DNA from: Clostridia bacterium
GTDB lineage: Bacteria > Bacillota > Clostridia > Christensenellales > Borkfalkiaceae
Direction: 5' to 3'
Length of the DNA stretch: 64,000 bases
Assembly: GCA_017621155.1 (NCBI GenBank)
Contig: JAGATP010000015.1
Location: 96,456 to 160,455, forward strand
A program made the position numbers and the translations under genes. Positions 41,670 through 49,975 of the stretch are shown here, one piece after another. Within the stretch, counting starts at the first letter, position 1; each line of letters starts with the position of its first letter. The notes below the pieces were generated by a model. It did not search any database. It was not told the DNA's origin and saw only the letters and a list, made by a program, of their open reading frames with translations.

Positions 41670-44600
41670 CTTGATACCTCCCCGTTTTTACGTGCTTTTT
41701 CTTTGCTGACGACGAGCATGACAAGCGCCGCAAGCGTAAGGACGCCCAATCCGATGTTAACGCCAACGAGCGCACTCTGCCACCAAGGCGTAAGCTTGAG
41801 CACAATCGTATCCGAAGACATCCCGTTAATCATGGTCGAGCGGGAACACTCGTAGCAGTAGTTCTTTGCCGCGCGGACGACGTAATCGACAAAGCTTCCG
41901 TCATCGCTTTCCTTCAAGTAATTGAGAACGCGCTCTTTGACGATTTGCGCATTCGTCATACAGAATCTGTCTGTACCTGCCGCCATCTGGTCGAGATAGT
42001 CGCCCTGATAACCGTCCAATCTTGCATTCGTGCAGTCCGTAATCGAAGAACCGCGGAAGCCCCACTCGTAGAAGACAACGCCCATGTTGAACGCTTCGGA
42101 ACGCATCGTGCTGACAAGTCCGAGGCGCTCATAATTCTGCATATAGCTCTTTGCGCCGGCGATTCTCAACGCGCCCTCGGAAGGACGAAGAGAGCCTTCG
42201 CGCCAAGCCTGTTCGTTGAAGAATACCGAAACGCCGATGCGGTACGTTTCCTGATCGTTGCCTGCCGCATGCTTTGCACTGGCGATAACGCCCTTCTCTT
42301 CCATTGCAATCGCTTCCGGAATGAGTTCGAGATAGCAAAGGATCGGATCTTCGGAGCAGTACTCGAAGTTTCTGCCTCCGAACGGGCTCTTGTGATAATC
42401 GACGCCGAGCGTCCAGAACTCCGTCTTGCCAGCCCAAAGACCGAACTCGCCGATCAATGCGCCGCGCTGTTTGTAAAGCTCTCTGTTGAACGTACCGGTC
42501 AACACCGCCTTGCCGGTAAAACAAGTCATAGAGATTTTGTTGACCATACCCGATCCGTATTTTCCCGTCGTATCCTCATAGGAGAAATTGAGAGAACATC
42601 CGTTGGGGCCGTCCACACCGTCTCCGAGGCTGAATGCGGTCATTCCGAGCTCTTCGTTGACCGCCCACTTGTTGCCCTGCGCGTCATCGACGACGTTGAG
42701 CATTTCGTCAAGCGTCATCTGTTTGATAAACAGTTCCCAAGCGGGATCGTCATAGTCTTTATCCCGCATATCGACCAGCTTGAGTCCGACGTTCTTGCCG
42801 AAGTCCTTGGTCGCTTCCGCAACGGTGGGAGCGTCGGCAGGCTTCGTGTAGAGTCCGCCCGCAAGCTCTTTGATCATTTCGGGCGTAGCTTTGACGGAAG
42901 TTCTGACGGGATACGTGCCTTCCCAATCGCTTCTCGACAGGTATACGCCTGCGCCGGGCACCCAATAATTCAGGTCGCAATCGTCAAAACGGTTGGTGAC
43001 GTTCACGCCCGTCTCGCTCACCTTATAGCTCGTCGTGTCCAAACGATGGGTAAAATGATAGACCTTATCGGCGTCGCCCGTCGCCTTGCTTCCGTCCGCA
43101 TTGACAAGATTGTCGATAGACGGAGTCTTTGCCTTGATGATATTGTTGAGCGCGTCGTGTACGTCGCTGCCGATCGCAAAGTAATAATCGCCCTCGCTCA
43201 GAATATAGCCCTTGGCATTCGTGTAGTCGTAAGACGCGAGGAAATAGCGGTCGACTTCCACAGTCAAAGTCTGGCTCTCGTTGGGCTTGAGTTCCTTGGT
43301 CTTATCGAATCCGACGAAGGAGATCGCGGATTTTTCCACCTTGTTTTCCCTTTCGTACTTGCCGTAAGGGGTCTGCGCATACACCTGAACGACGGATTTG
43401 CCCGCAACGTCTCCCGTGTTCTTGACGGTAACGGTGAGCTCGTAAGCGTCCTTCTCCGCATTGTAGGAAACGGAGCCTAGCGTCTGTTCGAACGTCGTGT
43501 AGGAAAGTCCGTAGCCGAACGGATAAGAGACCTCGTTCTCGTACTTCCATGCATTTGCACCGTTCGAAGCGCCCTTTGCGGAAGAGGCGTTGCCCTGTCC
43601 GAGAACGGCATCCTCGTATCTCGTTTCATAGTACTTGTATCCCGTATAGATTCCCTCCGCCTGGAATACCATATACTTTCCGGTATCCGCAAACGGGCTC
43701 TGCGTACCGATTACGGCAGCTTCGACTTCGTCTCCGTTCTCATAGGGCGACGAATTTTCGTGCGCATTGACGACTGCGGGAGAAGAAAGGGAATTGACCG
43801 CATAAGTATCGACGAGCTTGCCGGAGAAGTTCGCTTCGCCCGCAAGGAGCTTTGCAACGCCGTGCGCGCCGACGCCGCCGATGAGTCCCGTAAAGACGCA
43901 GGCGTCTACCCCGAACTCCTTGAGCCAACCTACTTCCATCGCGTTACCGGTGTTGAGAAGGACGACAATCTTTTTAAAGTAACCGTTGTCCTTTGCCTCC
44001 TTGACCATCCGAAGGGTGTCGATCTCTTCCTGAATGAGCGCAAGGGAGCTCTTGCCCGTCTTTTCTCCTTGGGACTTGGGAGGATCGAACATTCCCTCGC
44101 CCTTGACGAATCCCGTGACGTTATTGAGGAGCATATCGTAGTTTTCCTGTCCGCAGCGGGTGAGCACGACGATCGCCGTTCCGTCCTTTTCGCTTTCCCA
44201 GGTATCTCTGAGCTCCTGCGTATAGAAATCGATACTCTCTTCGCCGTCCGCGATGCCGTTCGTCGCATTCGAGCAATCCATCCAAAAGTAGTTGCTCTTT
44301 GCCCTCGTTGTGGGGGAAGCGGCAAGCGCGTCCGTGAGCTTCTGATTGACGTTGAAGCCCGCCATCGTCATTGCGGTCGGGAAGTTGATCCTATATCCCT
44401 TCATCGGATCGACGCCGGCGGAATTTCCCTTATGAATGGGATCGACGGAAGCGTGTCCGAAGAAAGAGATTCTCTCCGTCTTTTTCAACGGCAACGCATG
44501 GTTTTCGTTCATGAGCAGCGCAGCTCCCTCGATCTCCTCCTGAATGGTGGCGTCGAAGCCCGCTTCGCAGAGTTTTTTCGCATTCTCTTCGTTCTTTTCC

Positions 44601-44827
44601 CCAAACGAACTTTTAAAATACTCCGTATCCTTTACCCCTCCCGTCGGATCACCCGGATAATCGGGATCGCCGGGATTCAAGATCTTTACCGTGTCGACAT
44701 CGAGGAAATTGTTGATTGCACCTTCATACTGCTGTGCGATCATCGATCCGCCGACGGTAAACGACATCAAGAAAGCCAAAATCGAGGTTGTTCCCCTCCA
44801 TGCCTTCTTACTCCAAATTTTTGACAT
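41666..44827 (-). CDS. Module 3 membrane-anchored, domain-permuted glycoside hydrolase family 3 protein
   Basis: The largest of the four GH3 proteins, 1053 residues, with helices at about 10-33 and 1018-1041 and the reversed domain order (C-domain, Fn3-like around 490-600, catalytic domain last). DGPNG, KSPFGGRNFEY, AKH and the probable nucleophile Asp931 in SITDC are kept. The C-domain loop that reads GGEGxD in the other three is GQENYD here. Insertions around residues 60-75 (acidic, proline- and glycine-rich) and in the C-domain also set it apart. This suggests a different substrate or weakened catalysis. The start ATG follows AAGGAG. Confidence 0.9.
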   Translation of the reverse strand: MSKIWSKKAWRGTTSILAFLMSFTVGGSMIAQQYEGAINNFLDVDTVKILNPGDPDYPGDPTGGVKDTEYFKSSFGEKNEENAKKLCEAGFDATIQEEIEGAALLMNENHALPLKKTERISFFGHASVDPIHKGNSAGVDPMKGYRINFPTAMTMAGFNVNQKLTDALAASPTTRAKSNYFWMDCSNATNGIADGEESIDFYTQELRDTWESEKDGTAIVVLTRCGQENYDMLLNNVTGFVKGEGMFDPPKSQGEKTGKSSLALIQEEIDTLRMVKEAKDNGYFKKIVVLLNTGNAMEVGWLKEFGVDACVFTGLIGGVGAHGVAKLLAGEANFSGKLVDTYAVNSLSSPAVVNAHENSSPYENGDEVEAAVIGTQSPFADTGKYMVFQAEGIYTGYKYYETRYEDAVLGQGNASSAKGASNGANAWKYENEVSYPFGYGLSYTTFEQTLGSVSYNAEKDAYELTVTVKNTGDVAGKSVVQVYAQTPYGKYERENKVEKSAISFVGFDKTKELKPNESQTLTVEVDRYFLASYDYTNAKGYILSEGDYYFAIGSDVHDALNNIIKAKTPSIDNLVNADGSKATGDADKVYHFTHRLDTTSYKVSETGVNVTNRFDDCDLNYWVPGAGVYLSRSDWEGTYPVRTSVKATPEMIKELAGGLYTKPADAPTVAEATKDFGKNVGLKLVDMRDKDYDDPAWELFIKQMTLDEMLNVVDDAQGNKWAVNEELGMTAFSLGDGVDGPNGCSLNFSYEDTTGKYGSGMVNKISMTCFTGKAVLTGTFNRELYKQRGALIGEFGLWAGKTEFWTLGVDYHKSPFGGRNFEYCSEDPILCYLELIPEAIAMEEKGVIASAKHAAGNDQETYRIGVSVFFNEQAWREGSLRPSEGALRIAGAKSYMQNYERLGLVSTMRSEAFNMGVVFYEWGFRGSSITDCTNARLDGYQGDYLDQMAAGTDRFCMTNAQIVKERVLNYLKESDDGSFVDYVVRAAKNYCYECSRSTMINGMSSDTIVLKLTPWWQSALVGVNIGLGVLTLAALVMLVVSKEKARKNGEVSR

Positions 44828-44850
44828 CTGAAAACTCCTTGTTTTTATTT

Positions 44851-44892
44851 GAAATGAGACGTCAATTTCATTTCATGCCCGTATCATAGCAC
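44851..44892 (-). promoter_or_regulatory. Module 3 GH3 promoter with inverted repeat downstream of the -10
   Basis: Minus strand GTGCTATGAT (44883-44892) is an extended -10 with the same GTGCTAT start as in modules 1 and 4, with no -35. A perfect 7-bp inverted repeat GAAATGA / TCATTTC (44851-44874) follows. Confidence 0.55.
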
Positions 44893-44958
44893 GGAACGAA
44901 AAAAAAACAACCGATCCTCGTTTTTCTGTCGATTTTTCGGATTTTTTTGTAAAAAGAA

Positions 44959-44980
44959 AGGCAACCCTTTCGGATTGCCT
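44959..44980 (-). terminator. Terminator of the module 3 kinase operon
   Basis: Minus strand AGGCAATCC / GGGTTGCCT with a tetraloop, then TTCTTTTT, 5 bp after the kinase stop. Confidence 0.85.
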
Positions 44981-44985
44981 GCGTT

Positions 44986-46278
44986 TTATGCGGGAATCGG
45001 AAGCACGATTCCGATGGTAAACACGTCTCCCTCCGTATCGATATTGACGGCGCCGCCGTACTTTTCGGCGACGAATAAGACGCTCTTCAGCCCGTAGCCG
45101 TGATAGGATTTATCGTCCTTTGTCGTGACGGGCAATCCGTTCTCGTATTCGATCTTATGGTCAAAATAGTTTTCGCACTGAATGAACGCAAGGTTTCCCT
45201 TGGTATGCACGTTCAGCTTGATGACCGCTCTTTCGCCGAGCGATTTGCTCGCTTCGATTGCATTATTCAAAATGTTATCGAAGAGTGAATAGAGATCCAT
45301 CGACTTGATAAACGAGAGCCGCTCTCCCTCCACCATGCAGGTAAAGCAGATGGAATTGGACTCACAGGTCAGCGATTTGTCCGTCAAAATCGTATCTAAG
45401 GTCTTGTTGCCCGTATCGACGGAAGAATCGTACACGCTGACGGCGTCGGTAATTTCCCCGATTGACTCCTGCTCGATCTGAAAACGCTCTCCGAGCTCAC
45501 GGATCATCTTGCGGATATCGTGACACTTGCTGTTGATGAGATCGATGCTTTCGCTCTTCATTGCGTACTGATCCTGCATTTCCCGAACGAGGATGTTCAG
45601 CGTCTCGATCTCCTTTTGCTTATACGATTCGTTGAGAAAATCAAACTGATACAACAGGACAAACACGCAGAACATGATCATGGACAAATCCAGAATGATA
45701 TTTACCTTTTCCGATTTGAACTGACTGTATACGCCGATGAAAAGACAGATAAAGGTACACACGACGATCGCAAAGGTCATTTTCTTATTGTTCAAATTGG
45801 GGAGCGACTTCGACCCGTTTCGTTTTCGGAAGAGAAAACAAAATCCTGCATAGACAACGGCACAGCAGACGAGCCCCAGCACGGTCAAAACACCGACCGA
45901 ATACCCGAGTCCGAAGCAATTAATGATGAGATCCCTGATGCGGTGCGCCATGTGCTGAAGGGACTGCGCCGCCGAAGCGCAGAACAGAATGCCCCAAACC
46001 GTCTCCCGAAAACAGATCGCCATTGTCCCGATGGACAGAAGAAAAATCAGAAAATACGGAACGCCGATCGAGATATCCCGGAGCAGCCCCTCCGGATGAA
46101 ACAACGAGAAAAGCATTTTGACGTAATAGGATGCCAAAATGCAAAAAGCTGCCGAGAGGACGGCGCGCAGAGCGAACCGATCTCTTTTTCGCATCAACAA
46201 AAGTCCGACGGAAAACTCGGCAATCAGTACCTGCACGGTATATTCCGTTTTGAAAAGCTCGAAGATCCATTCCTTCAT
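44986..46278 (-). CDS. Module 3 GHKL (AgrC-like) sensor histidine kinase
   Basis: A 430-residue kinase with about six helices in the first 215 residues and a GHKL domain. Phospho-acceptor His in NSKCHDIRKMI; N box DNILNNAIEAS; glycine box HGYGLKSVLFV. The sensory half is little like the module 1 and 2 kinases. The start is the ATG at 46278, overlapping the regulator's stop by four bases (ATGA), following GAGGTG. The longer frame to 46428 overlaps the regulator. A terminator follows at once. Confidence 0.9.
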   Translation of the reverse strand: MKEWIFELFKTEYTVQVLIAEFSVGLLLMRKRDRFALRAVLSAAFCILASYYVKMLFSLFHPEGLLRDISIGVPYFLIFLLSIGTMAICFRETVWGILFCASAAQSLQHMAHRIRDLIINCFGLGYSVGVLTVLGLVCCAVVYAGFCFLFRKRNGSKSLPNLNNKKMTFAIVVCTFICLFIGVYSQFKSEKVNIILDLSMIMFCVFVLLYQFDFLNESYKQKEIETLNILVREMQDQYAMKSESIDLINSKCHDIRKMIRELGERFQIEQESIGEITDAVSVYDSSVDTGNKTLDTILTDKSLTCESNSICFTCMVEGERLSFIKSMDLYSLFDNILNNAIEASKSLGERAVIKLNVHTKGNLAFIQCENYFDHKIEYENGLPVTTKDDKSYHGYGLKSVLFVAEKYGGAVNIDTEGDVFTIGIVLPIPA

Positions 46279-46985
46279 CTCGCACCTCCTCCCCAATAGC
46301 TCATCAATTCTTTCAGAAAAATCTGCTTCCTCGGTCTGCTGATTGCCAGTCTGTCGTCGTTTAAAAGGACGTCGTCCTTTTCGACTCCCGTCACGAACCG
46401 CAGATTGACCAAATAGCCGCTGTTGCACCGACGAAAGCCGTAAGGATACAATTGCTCTTCGATCTCCCTGAGCGTTCCGTACGCCTCGAAGGTTTCGCTG
46501 TCCGTATGGACGACAAGCTTCCGCGCAAACACCTCGATAAAGCGAATATCTCGGGAATTCAGTCGTCGGAATCCCGACTTGACGGAAAAAACGATAAATT
46601 TCACGTCTTCCCTTGCAAGGGAACGAAGCGCCTTTTTGAAGGTCAATTCAAACGCATAATAATGAATAGGTTTTACGATAAAATCCAGCGCGTTGACCTG
46701 ATAACCGTGGACAGCCATCTTTTTCATATTCGTCACAAAAATGATCGGAACTGCCGCATCCTTTTCTCTGATTTTCGTCGCGAGGCGAATGCCGTCGAGA
46801 TCGGGCATTTCGATATCCAGAAACAGGATATCGTAATCGGAACGAAACCTTTCCATAAACATCACCGAATCGTTAAAGGTTTGGATATCGACGGCAAGCG
46901 ACATCTTTTCGGCGTACTGCATCAAGCATTGTTTCAGATGATCGGAGAATTCCCTTTCGTCATCCACAACAGCAATTTTTATCAT
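46275..46985 (-). CDS. Module 3 LytTR-family response regulator
   Basis: A 236-residue regulator: receiver with AVVDDE, phospho-acceptor Asp in LFLDIEMPDLDG and FIVKPIHYY; LytTR domain with FIEVFARKLVVHT and FRRCNSGYLVNL. The residue after FIE differs from the EGSNQ seen in modules 1 and 2. The start is the ATG at 46985 behind AGGAAGGGG; an upstream in-frame ATG at 47108 precedes the promoter and is excluded. First gene of the module 3 two-component operon. Confidence 0.93.
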   Translation of the reverse strand: MIKIAVVDDEREFSDHLKQCLMQYAEKMSLAVDIQTFNDSVMFMERFRSDYDILFLDIEMPDLDGIRLATKIREKDAAVPIIFVTNMKKMAVHGYQVNALDFIVKPIHYYAFELTFKKALRSLAREDVKFIVFSVKSGFRRLNSRDIRFIEVFARKLVVHTDSETFEAYGTLREIEEQLYPYGFRRCNSGYLVNLRFVTGVEKDDVLLNDDRLAISRPRKQIFLKELMSYWGGGAR

Positions 46986-47019
46986 CTCGTTTTCCCCTTC
47001 CTGCTGTTTATTGTCTTTG

Positions 47020-47048
47020 ATTATAGCAGAAAAACTTCGACTTTTCAA
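47020..47048 (-). promoter_or_regulatory. Promoter of the module 3 regulator operon
   Basis: Minus strand TTGAAA (47043-47048), 17 bp, TATAAT (47020-47025) with an extended TGC before the -10. Strong sigma-A type. Confidence 0.88.
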
Positions 47049-47094
47049 CCGTCTTTTGTTTTTTCTGTCGAAAAAAATGCTTAATTTGTCACGA

Positions 47095-47137
47095 AAAGGC
47101 GTCCCCAAAAGTCTAGCCGAAGTTTGGGGACGCCTTT
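47095..47137 (-). terminator. Terminator of the esterase/ATP-grasp operon
   Basis: A 15-bp stem AAAGGCGTCCCCAAA / TTTGGGGACGCCTTT with a 13-nt loop, 28 bp after the ATP-grasp stop. The T run is mostly the stem's own T plus a few bases. Confidence 0.8.
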
Positions 47138-47165
47138 CAAAACGCCGAAGAATTCTGTTTTTCGA

Positions 47166-48353
47166 TTAGCCGAGCACCGTCTTGTAGAAGGCGTCCATCT
47201 CCTCTTTCGTGGAGAAAACCGCCACGTACATCTGATTGCCCATTGCACCGGCGAGGGCGTCGGGAATGCGCTCCACCATTCTCATTTCCCGTGCATACGT
47301 ATCGAGCACGTCCTCGTGGGAGAGGGTAAACGTCTTCCCGTCCCTTCTTCCCGCATAGGCGCAGAAATAATGGGGCGCGTCCTTCTTTTCTTCCTTTTTG
47401 TCGCAGATCATGTCCGCCCAGATCTGATAGACGTCCGTGCTATTAGCATAGTTCATCATATCGGGGGAATAGCCGCCGCAGGGGCGCATATTCACTTCGA
47501 GCGCCATGACGTCTCCCTTCTTGCCGTAAGGCTCCTGATCGTCCGTCAGGCGGAAAAATTCAAAGTGAACGAAGCGCTTCTTCACGCCGAACGCCTTGAC
47601 CGTTCTCCTTCCCGCGCTTCTCACGTCGTCGGAGAGGTCTTTGACGATGTAGTAAATGCTGTTGTCGCCCGTATTGACGATGTCCATGATGGAGTTGGGG
47701 GTCACGTTGCCCGTTTCGAACACGGGCTCGCCGTTTTCATCGATGACAGCGTCGTAAGAGCAGACCTCCGCACGGACAAATTCTTCCATGATATAAGGGA
47801 CATCCTTGGGGTACTCTTGGAGGAAGGAGAGAAGCTCTTCGTCCGAAGAGAGCTTATAGGTATGCGCAGCGCCGACGCCGTTGTCCGGCTTGACGATGAC
47901 GGGATAGCCCACCGTTTCGATGAACTTTTTGCACCCACCTTCGTCATCCACGAGGTGATACCTCGCCGTCTTGACGCCCGCCTTTTGGTAATATTCCTTC
48001 ATGCCCGACTTGAACTTGATGCGGTGCATGTCCGAGGGCTGAAAGCCCGTGGTAATGTGGAAATCCTCGCGAAGGGCAGCGTCCCGCTCGAGCCAATACT
48101 CGTTGTTGCTCTCCAGGTAGTCGATTTTGCCGTATTTAAAGGCAAAGAAGGCGACGGCGCGGTACACTTCGTCGTAGTTTTCCATGCTGCCGACCTTATA
48201 ATATTCGTCGAGAGAGGCTTTGAGCTGGGGCAGCAAATCGTCATAAGGACAGTCCCCCACGCCCAACACTCTCATGCCGTTCTTTTTGAGTCCGGCACAG
48301 AATTTCCAATAATTCAAGGGAAAATTCGGTGAAATAAAGACAAAATTTTTCAT
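47166..48353 (-). CDS. ATP-grasp domain protein
   Basis: A 395-residue ATP-grasp ligase-like protein. The N-terminal ~100 residues look like the Rossmann-type pre-domain (FVFISPNFPLNYWKF). The ATP-grasp core has GYPVIVKPDNGVGAAHTYK, the EEFVRAEVCSYDAVI segment, and MALEVNMRPCGG with metal-binding Glu and Asn. Such enzymes join a carboxylate to an amine or other nucleophile through an acyl phosphate; the product here is unknown. It overlaps the alpha/beta-hydrolase gene by four bases, so it is the third gene of a coupled esterase-hydrolase-ATP-grasp operon. Confidence 0.88.
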   Translation of the reverse strand: MKNFVFISPNFPLNYWKFCAGLKKNGMRVLGVGDCPYDDLLPQLKASLDEYYKVGSMENYDEVYRAVAFFAFKYGKIDYLESNNEYWLERDAALREDFHITTGFQPSDMHRIKFKSGMKEYYQKAGVKTARYHLVDDEGGCKKFIETVGYPVIVKPDNGVGAAHTYKLSSDEELLSFLQEYPKDVPYIMEEFVRAEVCSYDAVIDENGEPVFETGNVTPNSIMDIVNTGDNSIYYIVKDLSDDVRSAGRRTVKAFGVKKRFVHFEFFRLTDDQEPYGKKGDVMALEVNMRPCGGYSPDMMNYANSTDVYQIWADMICDKKEEKKDAPHYFCAYAGRRDGKTFTLSHEDVLDTYAREMRMVERIPDALAGAMGNQMYVAVFSTKEEMDAFYKTVLG

Positions 48354-49108
48354 AAGTTTACCTCGTAAAAGTCAATCAGCGCGGGAAGATAGGTCTCGAC
48401 TTGCCGAAACCACCAATCCCAATCGTGCTTGACGTCATAGCCCCAATAGTGAAACTCGGCGCGAATGCCCTTTTGCTTGCAGACGGCGTCGAGGTCGGCA
48501 GTGCCCGCCTTGGTCTCCCACTCCCAATCGCCCTGTCCGACGACAAAAATCATTTTGCCCTCGTTGTACTTTTTTATGTAAGGATGCTCTCCCGCCATGC
48601 CCCCCAAAGAGGAGACGGGCGAATTTTGATAGATGAGATCCGAAGAATAGCCGTCAAAGTTGTACTCCATGGAGTAAATTCCCGAAAGAGCAAAGACAGA
48701 GCCGAACACGTCGGGAAAGCGGAAATAGAGGTTCGCCGCGTGCAACGCGCCCAAAGAGCAGCCGAAGAGCATGGGCTTTTTGCCCGAGCCGTTGACCGCC
48801 TTCATCCAGGGAACGAACTCGTCCACGATGTGCCTGACCCACTGTTCATAGCGAGCAATGCGCTTTTCCTTGTCCCAATCCTTCGAGGTTAAGGTTTCAC
48901 CGTCCAAAACGTCCACGCAGAAAACCTGTACCTTGCCCGCCTCGATGAAGGGCGCCCAGGTATCGACCATGCGGAAGTTTTCAAAGTCGTAAAATCTCCC
49001 CTCCTGACAGGGAATGAAGAGGACGGGAATGCCCCCGTGTCCAAAGACCTTGCAGTCCATACTCCTGCAAAGCGCAAGGCTGTAATTCGTTTCGTACCAA
49101 CTGTTCAT
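48350..49108 (-). CDS. Alpha/beta-hydrolase (putative esterase family)
   Basis: A 252-residue hydrolase. The nucleophile elbow is FGCSLGALHA (Ser at about 144), with the aspartate region near VVGQGDWEW and a terminal His in VKHDWDWWFRQ, consistent with a Ser-Asp-His triad. It belongs to the esterase D-like group (PF00756) seen beside ATP-grasp genes. No signal peptide, so cytoplasmic. The start ATG is 3 bp after the previous gene's stop, with AGAATATG but no perfect Shine-Dalgarno, so translation is likely coupled. Confidence 0.82.
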   Translation of the reverse strand: MNSWYETNYSLALCRSMDCKVFGHGGIPVLFIPCQEGRFYDFENFRMVDTWAPFIEAGKVQVFCVDVLDGETLTSKDWDKEKRIARYEQWVRHIVDEFVPWMKAVNGSGKKPMLFGCSLGALHAANLYFRFPDVFGSVFALSGIYSMEYNFDGYSSDLIYQNSPVSSLGGMAGEHPYIKKYNEGKMIFVVGQGDWEWETKAGTADLDAVCKQKGIRAEFHYWGYDVKHDWDWWFRQVETYLPALIDFYEVNL

Positions 49109-49111
49109 ATT

Positions 49112-49864
49112 CTAAAATCCCAAGCAGCGCAAAAAGACGGGAATCTGCCTCTCCCACGAGGCTTCGGTGTGCTCTCCGCCCTTGATAATGCGCGTCGTAA
49201 TGTTGATATTTTGCCGAATGAGCTTTGCGGTCAACTCCCCGATCGCCGCCTTCATGCCATTATGATTGGCAAGTTCCTTGCTGCCGTAATCGAGATAAAG
49301 CACCGTATCGGAGCGCACCTTATGCTCCGAAAACAGGGATAAAATCCCCTTTTTGTTCACCCAAAGAGAGGGCGAGAGCGCCGCCGCACGGGAAAAGACG
49401 CGGTTGTAGGCAGAAATTGCATAGAGCGCCATGAGTCCGCCCATCGAGCTGCCCGCAATGAAGGTGTTTTCCCGCCCCCGCTTGGTCTTGAAGTTCTGAT
49501 CGACGGCGGGCTTGAACTCGTTGACGAGCCACTCCATTGTCTCTCTTCCCCTGCCCTTGATGTCGCCGAACGTCTTGTCGTGAAAGGAAAAGGGACTGTA
49601 TTCCTCCAACCTGCCGTTGCCGATGTGACTGCATTCGACTGCCGCCACGATAAGGGGGGTGTCCGTCCAATCGAGGTAGTCCCCCATGCCCCAGCTCTTG
49701 CCGTAAGTGGCGTGTTCGTCGAAAAAGACGTTGTGTCCGTCGAACATATACAGGACGGGATAGCGCTTTTTATCGTCGGAATTGTATTCGGTGGGGATAT
49801 AAACGTAGGCACGCCGTTCCTCGTCCGACAGGGCGGGAATGACGATTTTCTCGGTGAGTACCAT
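49112..49864 (-). CDS. Putative esterase (PF00756, esterase D-like)
   Basis: A 250-residue hydrolase: YPVLYMFDGHNVF near the N terminus, nucleophile elbow FIAGSSMGGLMAL, acidic residue in LYLDYGSKE, and the catalytic His in GGEHTEASW. Members act on trehalose esters, siderophore esters or acetylated sugars; the substrate is unknown here. No signal peptide from the ATG at 49864, which I chose because GAGG precedes it; the longer frame to 49975 covers the promoter. First gene of the three-gene operon. Confidence 0.88.
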   Translation of the reverse strand: MVLTEKIVIPALSDEERRAYVYIPTEYNSDDKKRYPVLYMFDGHNVFFDEHATYGKSWGMGDYLDWTDTPLIVAAVECSHIGNGRLEEYSPFSFHDKTFGDIKGRGRETMEWLVNEFKPAVDQNFKTKRGRENTFIAGSSMGGLMALYAISAYNRVFSRAAALSPSLWVNKKGILSLFSEHKVRSDTVLYLDYGSKELANHNGMKAAIGELTAKLIRQNINITTRIIKGGEHTEASWERQIPVFLRCLGF

Positions 49865-49892
49865 ACAAAGCCTCAATATCGGTATTAGATTT

Positions 49893-49927
49893 ATTTTAAG
49901 TCTTTCGCCTTTCCTTGTCAAGGAAAG
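49893..49927 (-). promoter_or_regulatory. Promoter and palindrome of the esterase operon
   Basis: Minus strand TTGACA (49916-49921), 17 bp, TAAAAT (49893-49898). A perfect inverted repeat CTTTCCTT-GTC-AAGGAAAG (49909-49927) lies across the -35 box, where a repressor would block it. Confidence 0.75.
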
Positions 49928-49975
49928 ACGGGTTGCTTTTTCAAAGTTCTCCCTCGGAAAAACAGATAAAAACAA

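Noticed and set aside
41945..43480. A 511-residue plus-strand frame over the module 3 GH3 gene
   Set aside because: Antisense shadow; its sequence mirrors GH3 codons and has no recognised domain.
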